A DNA stretch of 5,914 bases, taken from assembly GCA_030017935.1 (NCBI GenBank), contig JASEGF010000140.1, positions 1 through 5,914 of the forward strand, written 5' to 3'. The notes beneath the pieces were generated by a model, which saw only the letters and a program-made list of their open reading frames with translations, was not told where the DNA came from and did not search any database. Position 1 is the stretch's first letter, and the number at the start of each line of letters is the position of its first letter. A program made the translations under genes and the position numbers. The DNA comes from Bacteroidales bacterium. Lineage in GTDB: Bacteria; Bacteroidota; Bacteroidia; Bacteroidales; DTU049. Below, in pieces: positions 1 through 5,914 of this stretch.

Positions 1-169
1 GGCAAATCATCTATGCTTGTGCATAACCAAACATAATTTTTTGTACTACTTCTAATAGTAGAAAATGATAAATCAAACATAATTTTGTCATTAAAAGATT
101 AAAGAAATAATCTACAATATTAAAAAATTCAATACTAAAAAGTTGATTTTAACCTCTTATCTTCAGAGA
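1..169. other. Non-coding stretch downstream of the FKBP gene
   Basis: I see no convincing gene here. The stretch is very AT-rich and has short stop-interrupted frames in every direction. It contains a 13-base direct repeat (CAAACATAATTTT at 28-40 and again at 74-86). It also has two small hairpins: TATGC/GCATA at 12-16 and 21-25 with a 4-base loop, and CTACT/AGTAG at 46-50 and 57-61. Neither hairpin is followed by a T-run on the minus strand at a distance typical of an intrinsic terminator, so the end of the FKBP transcript is not located. Confidence 0.6.
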
Positions 170-916
170 TTATTTTACTATTTCTAATAATTCAACTTTA
201 AAAATTAGAGTAGAACCAGCAGGTATTTCTCCAATAGGTCTATCTCCATAAGCCAGATCTGATGGTATATATAATTCAAAAACAGAGCCAACGGGCATTA
301 AAGTAAGACCTTCTGCCCATCCAGGGATGACTTGAGTTAGTTCAAATTCTATAGGTTCACCTCTTTCATAGCTACTATCAAATACTTTACCGTTGATAAG
401 TTTCCCTTCATAATGAACTTTTACTTTATCTGTACTAGTAGGCTTGGGACCTTCGCCCATTTTAATAACTTTATATTGTAGCCCTGATGGTGTTTGATAA
501 ACTTCAGGATTATTTTTATTTGACTCTAAAAATTTTTGACCAACTTCTTTATTAAGTTTAGCTTCTTCTAATCTTTTAGCTTCTGATTTTTCCATAGCAA
601 TTTTTTGTAATTTTTGCATAGCAGCTTGAAACTCTTGATCAGTAAAGATAGTATCAACATTATTCAAAACATTTTCGTATCCAGCTTTTAAATAATTTAT
701 ATCAATATCGAGTTGATTATTTTTAAAATTTTTCGCTAAATCAGTTCCTATCAAGTAACTAACAGTATCTTTGAATGTGCTAAACTGAAGAGGTGCAGTC
801 GTCACTGATTTACTATTTTTCTTCTCATTTTTTGAGCGTGAGCTGTCATTTTGCGCATTGCAAGTATAAATTGCAAATAAAGACAAAATTGTAATAACAA
901 AAACTTTCTTTTCCAT
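170..916 (-). CDS. Periplasmic FKBP-type peptidyl-prolyl cis-trans isomerase (FkpA/Mip-like)
   Basis: This 248-residue protein most likely catalyses cis-trans isomerisation of X-Pro bonds in proteins folding outside the inner membrane. Residues 1-21 form a signal peptide: KK, then a hydrophobic stretch VFVITILSLFAIYT, ending CNA before Q22, which suits signal peptidase I. Residues 22-45 are a polar, Lys/Ser-rich linker. Residues about 46-135 resemble the helical FKBP_N dimerisation domain (DTVSYLIGTDLAKNF, then a charged helix around 95-130). Residues about 140-248 are the FKBP catalytic domain, entered by the typical TPSGLQYKVI. The expected pocket residues are present: Tyr169, Phe179-Asp180 in VFDSSYERG, Val196-Ile197 and Trp200 in VIPGW, Tyr223 in AYGDR and Phe239. 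Length and layout match FkpA/Mip family enzymes. It is separated from the lpxD-like gene by 168 bases and has a candidate promoter of its own just upstream. The start was chosen because the signal peptide begins right at it. The exact subfamily name is uncertain, so no symbol is given. Confidence 0.95.
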   Translation of the reverse strand: MEKKVFVITILSLFAIYTCNAQNDSSRSKNEKKNSKSVTTAPLQFSTFKDTVSYLIGTDLAKNFKNNQLDIDINYLKAGYENVLNNVDTIFTDQEFQAAMQKLQKIAMEKSEAKRLEEAKLNKEVGQKFLESNKNNPEVYQTPSGLQYKVIKMGEGPKPTSTDKVKVHYEGKLINGKVFDSSYERGEPIEFELTQVIPGWAEGLTLMPVGSVFELYIPSDLAYGDRPIGEIPAGSTLIFKVELLEIVK

Positions 917-926
917 TTTTTTGTTA

Positions 927-956
927 CAAATTTACATCAAAAAAAAATATTGCAAA
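927..956 (-). promoter_or_regulatory. Candidate Bacteroidota-type promoter for the FKBP gene
   Basis: On the minus strand TTTG (956-953) is followed after 18 bases by TAAATTTG (934-927), which fits the TTTG / TAnnTTTG promoter pattern known for the Bacteroidota primary sigma factor. The -7 box ends 10 bases before the ATG at 916, so transcription would begin only a few bases upstream of the start codon. The surroundings are nearly all A and T, so a chance match is quite possible. Confidence 0.35.
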
Positions 957-1001
957 AAAATAATACTATGTATAAAAAAAGTAAAACTATTATTTAAAGT
1001 A

Positions 1002-1016
1002 TAACATAAAATGTTA
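1002..1016 (-). terminator. Possible weak terminator hairpin after the lpxD-like gene
   Basis: TAACAT (1002-1007) and ATGTTA (1011-1016) form a perfect 6-base-pair stem with a 3-base loop. It lies about 70 bases past the lpxD-like stop codon. On the minus strand the downstream sequence is T-rich and reaches a run of seven T at 980-974, which is farther away than in a classic intrinsic terminator. The stem has only one G-C pair, so this is a tentative call. Confidence 0.25.
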
Positions 1017-1048
1017 CATATATTTCATCACCTCTTTATTAACGCCCT

Positions 1049-1072
1049 ATAATATTGATTAATTGATATTAT
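1049..1072. repeat. 24-base AT palindrome in the lpxD-like/FKBP gap
   Basis: The arms ATAATAT (1049-1055) and ATATTAT (1066-1072) are perfect reverse complements. The centre also pairs if two G-U wobbles are allowed. It starts 13 bases past the lpxD-like stop codon on the minus strand. It could be a 3'-end stabilising hairpin or an operator-like dyad, but no T-run follows it and pure AT dyads arise easily in such sequence. Confidence 0.35.
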
Positions 1073-1084
1073 TCAGACTTATTC

Positions 1085-2092
1085 CTACTCGATATTATTT
1101 ATATCTTTATTATTAATTTCTAAATCTGACGAAATGCCATTATTTTTCATTAATTTACTGACAGCTTCGAATAATTCTGGTAATTTCTTTAATAAAGCAA
1201 TTTCTCGCATTTTATCAGATGCTTCTCGAGCTGGGCTACCAAAATAAACTTTGGCACCTTCTATAGATTTAGCAATACCAGATTGTCCTAAAATCATCGC
1301 TCCTTTACCTATAGTAAGATCTTTTTGTACTCCAACTTGTCCCCAAAGGATTACATTATCCTCCATATTCACTACGCCGGCTATCCCTGCCTGAGCTGCT
1401 ATTAAGCAATTTCTCCCTATGATAGTATCATGCCCTACTTGGATTAAATTATCTAATTTTGTTCCTTTACCAATAATAGTATCAGATGATACGCCTCTAT
1501 CTATTGTGCAGCATGAACCTATTTCTACATCGTCTTCTATGACTACTCTGCCGCACCCTTCTAATTTATCTAGATAATCTGGGCGTCTTTTGAAATAGAA
1601 TGCTTCTCCTCCTATTACTGTCCCACTATTAATAATTACATTATTACCAATGATTGTATTTGCGTGAATTGTAACATTAGGATGAATAATACAATTTTTA
1701 CCAATTTTTACATTTGGTCCTATGAATACTAAAGGCTGAATTATAGTACCTTCACCAATTTCAGCACTTGGATGTATAGGCATTTGCTGTGGCTGGAAAG
1801 GTGCAAAAAATTTTACTAATTTTACATAATCTCTAAAAGGATCATCTGAGTATATTAGTGCTTTCCCATTTGGAGCTTCTACTTCTTTATTAATTAATAT
1901 TATTGAAGCTAAGCAGCTGAGTGCACGATTAAAATATTTTTCATTATCTACAAATGTAATGTCTCCAGGTACAACCCTATGTATCTCATTGATGCCTGTT
2001 GCTTTAATATTTTTATCTCCTATAACCTTAGCAATTGGATTATTTATAATTGCAACAAGCTCTTCTATACTATATTGTCTTTCTAAGTTCAT
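1085..2092 (-). CDS. LpxD-like UDP-3-O-acylglucosamine N-acyltransferase (second-family paralogue)
   Basis: This 335-residue protein belongs to the left-handed beta-helix acyltransferases. LpxD adds the N-linked 3-hydroxyacyl chain to UDP-3-O-acylglucosamine in lipid A synthesis, using acyl-ACP, at the cytoplasmic side of the inner membrane. Residues about 1-100 correspond to the LpxD N-terminal nucleotide-binding domain. About 106-288 carry hexapeptide repeats (e.g. SAEIGEGTIIQPLVFIGPNVKIG). The C-terminal part is helical (about 288-315) with a polar Asn-rich tail. The catalytic-type histidine is His221 in LDNLIQVGHDTIIG. Where classical LpxD has a GxDGFGY-type segment, this protein has GGEAFYFKRRPDYLDKL (161-177), and it reads LWGQVG at 249-254. 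From memory these are marks of a second LpxD-like family that follows efp in many Bacteroidota. It lies 36 bases downstream of efp, so co-transcription is likely. The acyltransferase fold is secure. The exact substrate is an inference, and a classical lpxD is expected elsewhere in the genome. Confidence 0.88.
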   Translation of the reverse strand: MNLERQYSIEELVAIINNPIAKVIGDKNIKATGINEIHRVVPGDITFVDNEKYFNRALSCLASIILINKEVEAPNGKALIYSDDPFRDYVKLVKFFAPFQPQQMPIHPSAEIGEGTIIQPLVFIGPNVKIGKNCIIHPNVTIHANTIIGNNVIINSGTVIGGEAFYFKRRPDYLDKLEGCGRVVIEDDVEIGSCCTIDRGVSSDTIIGKGTKLDNLIQVGHDTIIGRNCLIAAQAGIAGVVNMEDNVILWGQVGVQKDLTIGKGAMILGQSGIAKSIEGAKVYFGSPAREASDKMREIALLKKLPELFEAVSKLMKNNGISSDLEINNKDINNIE

Positions 2093-2110
2093 TATTCTAG
2101 TATTTTTTTG

Positions 2111-2132
2111 TTAAAAAATTTTATTTTTTTAA
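2111..2132. repeat. AT-only inverted repeat at the efp stop codon
   Basis: TTAAAAAA (2111-2118) and TTTTTTAA (2125-2132) can pair as an 8-base-pair A-T stem with a 6-base loop. The stem covers the efp stop codon (2131-2129) and most of the efp/lpxD-like gap. In RNA it would be weak. It could modestly lower read-through into the lpxD-like gene, or be simple compositional bias. Confidence 0.25.
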
Positions 2133-2698
2133 TCTTTATTAACTCTTTCACCATACTCACCTGTTTGAGTATTTACCTTAATTTTATCACCAACATTGAT
2201 AAAAAGTGGAACTCTAATTTCTGCACCAGTTTCTAAAATGGCGGGCTTCATAGCATTAGTAGCAGTATCGCCCTTTATACCAGGTTCGCTATATGTTACC
2301 TCTAGAACTACATATGTAGGTAATTCACAAAATAGTGGAGTTTCACTTTCTGCATGAAAAACTATTTCTACCTCTTGGCCTTCTTTAAGAAATTGTGGAG
2401 CATTAATAAGCGATTCAGGAATCATTATTTGCTCAAATGTCTCTACATGCATGAAGTGATAATCCTCATTATCCTTATATAAAAATTGATATGGACGTCT
2501 TTCTATTCTTTGAATGTTAATTTTAACTCCTGATTGAAAAGTATTCTGAAGTATGCGCCCGCTGGGAATATGTTTTAGTTTTGTCCTAACAAATGCACCG
2601 CCTTTTCCTGGTTTTACATGTTGAAATTCTACTACCGTGTATAGCTCACCATTAAATTCTATACATATTCCATTACTTATATCTGCTGTTGTTGCCAT
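2129..2698 (-). CDS. efp: Translation elongation factor P
   Basis: EF-P binds between the P and E sites of stalled ribosomes and promotes peptide bond formation at consecutive prolines. The 189-residue length equals the family norm (188 in E. coli). All three beta-barrel domains are present. Domain I (about 1-65) is a KOW-like barrel and contains the tip loop KPGKGGAF, in which Lys32 is equivalent to E. coli Lys34, the residue that is modified there. Domain II (about 66-128) includes RRPYQFLYKDNEDYHFMH. Domain III (about 129-189) has the family signature VTYSEPGIKGDTATNAMKPA and a basic/acidic end, GEYGERVNKD. Whether Lys32 is modified in this organism cannot be told, because no EpmA/EpmB or other modifying enzyme is in the window. 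The start MATTADISNG is the standard position for the family. No Shine-Dalgarno sequence is seen. It lies 74 bases after recF and 36 before the lpxD-like gene. Confidence 0.98.
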   Translation of the reverse strand: MATTADISNGICIEFNGELYTVVEFQHVKPGKGGAFVRTKLKHIPSGRILQNTFQSGVKINIQRIERRPYQFLYKDNEDYHFMHVETFEQIMIPESLINAPQFLKEGQEVEIVFHAESETPLFCELPTYVVLEVTYSEPGIKGDTATNAMKPAILETGAEIRVPLFINVGDKIKVNTQTGEYGERVNKD

Positions 2699-2710
2699 TT
2701 AAATTTTTGG

Positions 2711-2718
2711 CAAAATTA
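2711..2718 (-). promoter_or_regulatory. efp: Possible -7 promoter box before efp
   Basis: On the minus strand this reads TAATTTTG, a match to the Bacteroidota TAnnTTTG box, ending 12 bases before the efp ATG. The nearest upstream TTTG (2748-2745) is 26 bases away, which is longer than the usual 17-23. The -33 part is therefore poor, and efp may simply be read through from recF. Confidence 0.25.
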
Positions 2719-2772
2719 TATCATTTTTTTGAATTATCATAAATCAAAATTAAAAAAATATATAAAGAAATT

Positions 2773-3840
2773 TTATAAAACTATTAAATTATTTACTTGA
2801 TCATTAGCTATTCTATCAGCATCTGTATCAGTTATAAAAATTTGAGTTAAATTAAAATTTTGTAATTGTTCTAATAATTTATGTGTTCGATACTTATCCA
2901 ATTTATCAAAAATATCATCTAATAGCAAAATGGCATGTTCATTATAATGATTACTCAACCACTGGTACAAAGATAATTTGAGAGCTATGATAAATAATTT
3001 TTGTTGTCCTTGAGAAGCTATCTGTGAGATATCATCATTATTAAATAAAAAATACAATTTATCTCTATGAATACCTATCGTAGTGTGTGTCAGACGAAGA
3101 TCATTTTCTAGAGTATCATTAAAAAGATTTTCTATGTTTTCAGGATAAATGTTTGATTCATATTTTATAGCTATTGGCACATTAATATTGGATATAGAAT
3201 AAAAAATATTACTAATAGTATTATTGATATCTGCTATTAAATTAGTTCGATATTTATAAATTTCTACATTAAGTGGAATTATATTAGTATCAATAGCATT
3301 TAGCATATTAGAAAAATCTTTACCAAATAAGTTTTGTTGTTTTAACAAATGGTTTCTTTGAAGCAAAAGCTTTTGATAATTTTGTAAAGCATTCAGATAA
3401 TTACTATTTTGCTGTGATAAAATCTGATCTATCAGTTTACGTCTGTTTTCTTGATTATAAACTAGTTCGTAAATATCTGATGGACAAATAAAAACCATAG
3501 GGATAAGTCCTAAATGTGTTGAAAATCTTTTATAGAATTTTTCATTTCTGCCTACTTTTTTACCATTAACATTATGATATAAAACTTCTATATTTTCTGG
3601 ACTATTATTATCTGAATAAAAAAATCCTTTTATTAAAAAAAATTCTTTATTAAATTGTATAAATTTATTATCATTAATATTATAAGGATTGCGTGTAAGT
3701 CCCAAATAATAAATGCTATCGAGGATAGATGTTTTTCCTATACCATTATCTCCCACAATATAATTAAGACCTTCAGAAAATTCTAATTTTAAATAATCAT
3801 GTATTTTAAAATTTGTAAGCTCTAATCTTTTTAATAACAT
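2773..3840 (-). CDS. recF: DNA replication and repair protein RecF
   Basis: RecF is an SMC/Rad50-like ATPase that, with RecO and RecR, helps load RecA on single-stranded gaps at stalled forks. At 355 residues it is close to the usual 350-375. The Walker A motif is GDNGIGKTS at 30-38, preceded by the family N-terminus LKRLELTNFKIH. The middle section (about 110-245) is the helical lobe and includes FICPSDIYELV and the RRKLIDQILSQQNSNYL stretch. GIHRD lies at 256-260 and the ABC signature SQGQQK at 276-281. Walker B is ILLLDD at 304-309, with the D-loop FDKLD at 311-315. All ATPase motifs look intact, so the gene should be functional. The protein is markedly rich in Asn (46 of 355) and Ile, more AT-driven than its neighbours, and outside the motifs it is divergent. 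It starts 55 bases after the folD stop. Neither dnaA nor dnaN, the classic partners in other phyla, is adjacent here. Confidence 0.95.
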   Translation of the reverse strand: MLLKRLELTNFKIHDYLKLEFSEGLNYIVGDNGIGKTSILDSIYYLGLTRNPYNINDNKFIQFNKEFFLIKGFFYSDNNSPENIEVLYHNVNGKKVGRNEKFYKRFSTHLGLIPMVFICPSDIYELVYNQENRRKLIDQILSQQNSNYLNALQNYQKLLLQRNHLLKQQNLFGKDFSNMLNAIDTNIIPLNVEIYKYRTNLIADINNTISNIFYSISNINVPIAIKYESNIYPENIENLFNDTLENDLRLTHTTIGIHRDKLYFLFNNDDISQIASQGQQKLFIIALKLSLYQWLSNHYNEHAILLLDDIFDKLDKYRTHKLLEQLQNFNLTQIFITDTDADRIANDQVNNLIVL

Positions 3841-3895
3841 AAAAAATAGTAAAAATAATTTTCAGAAAGTCAGATGAAATATAGAATTATTAAAA

Positions 3896-4780
3896 TTAAG
3901 ATAGATTAAATCTATATTTATAAGCTTTCAGTGTATTCATGAGTAAACTAACAATGGTCATAGGACCAATACCTCCTGGTACTGGTGTTATCCATGAAGC
4001 TTTTTTAGATACTTCATCGAAATCTACGTCACCTATTGTTCTGTAACCACTTTTTTTTGTATTGTCTGGCACAGTATTTATGCCTACATCTATAACTATT
4101 GCTCCATCTTTTACCATATCTGCTTTCACAAAAGCTGGTTTGCCCATAGCAGCTACTAAAATATCAGCTTGCAAAGAAAACTCTTGTATATTGGGAGTCT
4201 GAGAATGGCAAAGTGTTACAGTGCAATTGCCAAAATCATTTTTTCTAGATAATAATATAGATAATGGTGTACCAACTATATTTGATCTACCAATTATCAC
4301 AGCATGTTTACCTGCAGTTTCTATATTATTACGTTTTAGTAATTCAATAATACCACTAGGAGTAGCAGGCAAGTATGTATCTAAACCAAGAACCATTTTA
4401 CCAACATTAATTGGATGAAATCCATCTACATCTTTTTGGGGATTAATAGTATTAATAATTTTTTCTTCATTTATGTGCTGAGGTAGAGGTAGCTGTACAA
4501 TGAAGCCATCTACATCCGGGTCATCATTAAGGAATTCAACTACTTTAAGTAATTCATTTTCAGAAGTATCTATTGGCAAATTATAAACTGATGAGGTAAA
4601 ACCAACTAATTTACTATTTTTTTCTTTATTTCTAACATAAGTTTCGCTAGCAGGATTGTTGCCTACAAGTACAGCAGCTAAATGAGGTGGTCTAAAGCCA
4701 TCGTCTATAAAATGCGCTACTTGAGCTTGAATTTCTTCTTTTATTTGTTCTGCTGTAGCTTTACCATCTAAAATGTTCAT
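3896..4780 (-). CDS. folD: Bifunctional methylenetetrahydrofolate dehydrogenase / methenyltetrahydrofolate cyclohydrolase
   Basis: FolD interconverts 5,10-methylene-, 5,10-methenyl- and 10-formyl-tetrahydrofolate with NADP, supplying one-carbon units for purine and formyl-Met-tRNA synthesis in the cytosol. Its 294 residues are the usual length. The N-terminal catalytic domain carries Tyr48 and Lys52 in the ETYVRNKEK stretch (the conserved Tyr and catalytic Lys four residues apart), QLPLP at 96-100 and KDVDGF at 116-121 with Asp119. The Rossmann domain carries IGRSNIVGTP at 163-172 for NADP binding, and the family end signature PVPGGIGPMT lies at 266-275. Every expected active-site residue is present. 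The start codon overlaps the ffh stop as ATGA (4780-4777), so folD is probably translationally coupled to ffh. The bases before the ATG show no Shine-Dalgarno motif, which supports coupling. The functional link to Ffh is unclear and may be only positional. Confidence 0.98.
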   Translation of the reverse strand: MNILDGKATAEQIKEEIQAQVAHFIDDGFRPPHLAAVLVGNNPASETYVRNKEKNSKLVGFTSSVYNLPIDTSENELLKVVEFLNDDPDVDGFIVQLPLPQHINEEKIINTINPQKDVDGFHPINVGKMVLGLDTYLPATPSGIIELLKRNNIETAGKHAVIIGRSNIVGTPLSILLSRKNDFGNCTVTLCHSQTPNIQEFSLQADILVAAMGKPAFVKADMVKDGAIVIDVGINTVPDNTKKSGYRTIGDVDFDEVSKKASWITPVPGGIGPMTIVSLLMNTLKAYKYRFNLS

Positions 4781-5914
4781 GAGAATAAATTTTTATTTAA
4801 TTGTTCCATTCTTTTTAATTGTTTCGGATCTGCATTTAGGACTTTTTTCATCATTTTTCGCATTTCTTCAAACTGTTTTAAGAAAGTATTTATATCTTGC
4901 ACAGTAGTACCGCTACCTTTAGCAATTCTAATTTTTCTAGATCCATTTAATGACTCTGGATGTTCACGTTCATAGGGTGTCATAGAATGAATAATGGCCT
5001 CTATTTGTTTAAATGCGTCATCATCAATGTCAATATCTCTAATAGCTTTATTCATGCCAGGAATCATACTCATGAGATTTTTAAGATTTCCCATTTTTTT
5101 TACTTGTTGCACTTGATCAAGAAAATCATTGAAATCAAATTTATTTTTTTTGATTTTTTTCTCTACCTCACGAGCTTTTGCCTCATCTACCTGCTGCTGG
5201 GCACGTTCAACAAATGATACAATATCGCCCATTCCTAGAATTCTACTAGCCATTCTATCAGGATGAAAAACATCAATATCATCCAATTTTTCTCCAATAC
5301 TACTAAATTTAATAGGTTTATTTACAGTGGCTTTAATGGAAATAGCAGCACCGCCACGTGTATCGCCGTCTAATTTTGTAAGAACAACTCCATCATAATC
5401 TAAAACATCATTAAAAGCCTTTGCAGTATTTACAGCATCTTGTCCCGTCATAGCATCTACTACAAAAAGTGTTTCATCTGGTTTGAGAACATCATAAAGC
5501 ATTCTGATTTCTTTCATCATATCTTCATCTATGGCTAAACGACCAGCAGTATCTACTATTATTGTATTAATATCATTTTCTTTTACATATTTAAGGGCAT
5601 CGAGAGCAATTTTTACAGGATTTTTTTCATCTTCTTTAGCAAATACCTGTACACCAGCTTGCTCACCGAGTGTTTTTAATTGATTGATAGCAGCAGGACG
5701 ATAGACGTCGCAGGCTACTAATATAACATTACGTTTTTTATTATTTTTAAGATAGCGAGCTAGCTTGGCAGCAAAGGTTGTTTTTCCACTACCTTGTAAT
5801 CCTGCTAATAAGATGACAGCTGGTTTACTTTTCAAATTTAAATCAACAGCTTGACCTCCCATCAGATCTACTAATTCATCATGGACAATTTTTATCATCA
5901 TCTGACCTGGAGAT
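4777..5914 (-). CDS. ffh: Signal recognition particle protein Ffh, 5'-partial
   Basis: Ffh is the GTPase subunit of SRP. With the SRP RNA it binds signal sequences on ribosomes and docks with FtsY at the membrane. The reading frame stays open through the window edge: four more residues, SPGQ, precede the Met at 5901, matching the usual internal ...SP.Q(M/L)[MV]KIVHDEL context. The true start is therefore outside and about 75 residues of the N domain are missing. Counting from that Met, the G domain has G1 GLQGSGKTT (34-42), DVYRPAA (65-71), G3 DTAGR (117-121), G4 TKLDGD (175-180) and a G5 region FSSIGEK (199-205). The conserved ILGMGDIVSFVE lies at 221-232. The M domain (about 255-350) has the finger-loop region KKMGNLKNLMSMIPGM and the RNA-binding SRKIRIAKGSG (321-331). 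The protein ends in a short polar tail, MEQLNKNLFS, rather than a Met/Gly-rich tail. It is the most upstream gene visible here and overlaps folD by 4 bases. Confidence 0.97.
   Translation of the reverse strand, partial: SPGQMMIKIVHDELVDLMGGQAVDLNLKSKPAVILLAGLQGSGKTTFAAKLARYLKNNKKRNVILVACDVYRPAAINQLKTLGEQAGVQVFAKEDEKNPVKIALDALKYVKENDINTIIVDTAGRLAIDEDMMKEIRMLYDVLKPDETLFVVDAMTGQDAVNTAKAFNDVLDYDGVVLTKLDGDTRGGAAISIKATVNKPIKFSSIGEKLDDIDVFHPDRMASRILGMGDIVSFVERAQQQVDEAKAREVEKKIKKNKFDFNDFLDQVQQVKKMGNLKNLMSMIPGMNKAIRDIDIDDDAFKQIEAIIHSMTPYEREHPESLNGSRKIRIAKGSGTTVQDINTFLKQFEEMRKMMKKVLNADPKQLKRMEQLNKNLFS

Noticed and set aside
28..86. 13-base direct repeat (28-40 and 74-86) as a CRISPR or insertion-site duplication
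   Set aside because: There are only two copies, the unit is short and AT-rich, and there is no transposase or spacer array nearby.
854..916. FKBP protein as a lipoprotein, because of Cys19
   Set aside because: The residues before Cys19 are IYT, not a good lipobox (L-[AS]-[GA]-C). A signal peptidase I site after CNA, before Gln22, fits better.
1014..1035. Shine-Dalgarno-like AGAGGTG followed by ATG as a small gene
   Set aside because: The frame is only four codons (MKYM) before a stop, so it is not supported as a gene. The motif is noted under findings.
2723..2759. T-run and A-run arms (2723-2730 and 2752-2759) as a recF terminator
   Set aside because: The stem is only A-T pairs with a 21-base loop. 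It would not be stable, and homopolymer runs are common in this sequence.
4221..4418. 65-codon open frame on the plus strand
   Set aside because: It is antisense to well-conserved folD and has no recognisable domain, so it is a shadow frame.
4960..5217. 85-codon open frame on the plus strand with a hydrophobic, Phe/Ile-rich product
   Set aside because: It is antisense to the Ffh M domain. The hydrophobic look comes from the complement of Lys-rich codons.
5899..5901. ATG on the minus strand as the start of ffh
   Set aside because: The frame continues upstream through SPGQ to the window edge, and these residues match internal Ffh sequence. The G domain begins too soon after this Met, so the N domain must lie outside the window.

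Overview
The window reads as an AT-rich (about 30% GC by eye) chromosomal segment of a member of the Bacteroidota. The grounds are lineage-style sequence features: an Ffh without the usual long Met/Gly-rich tail, a RecF with the GIHRD and SQGQQK signatures, a periplasmic FKBP with an 'NAQ'-type signal-peptide end, an EF-P followed by a divergent LpxD-type acyltransferase, possible TAnnTTTG promoter elements, and start codons with no Shine-Dalgarno sequence. The genus cannot be fixed from this sequence. I see no transfer signals, mobile elements, RNA genes or CRISPR.

All six genes lie on the minus strand, so transcription runs from high to low coordinates: ffh (4777-5914, 5' end outside the window), folD (3896-4780), recF (2773-3840), efp (2129-2698), an lpxD-like gene (1085-2092) and an FKBP-type prolyl isomerase (170-916). 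ffh and folD overlap by 4 bases (ATGA). folD-recF, recF-efp and efp-lpxD-like are separated by 55, 74 and 36 bases, so one long transcript is possible. A possible extra promoter precedes efp. The FKBP gene stands apart behind a 168-base gap that contains its own candidate promoter and possible hairpins ending the upstream transcript. The first 169 bases hold no gene that I can support.

The genes are housekeeping in nature: co-translational membrane targeting (Ffh), one-carbon folate metabolism (FolD), replication-fork and gap repair (RecF), relief of polyproline stalling (EF-P), cell-envelope acyl transfer (LpxD-like) and periplasmic protein folding (FKBP). They do not form a single pathway.

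I did not find a previously undescribed system. The points most worth a second look are the LpxD-like protein, which looks like the second, non-canonical LpxD family of Bacteroidota, and candidate promoters that would give almost leaderless mRNAs.
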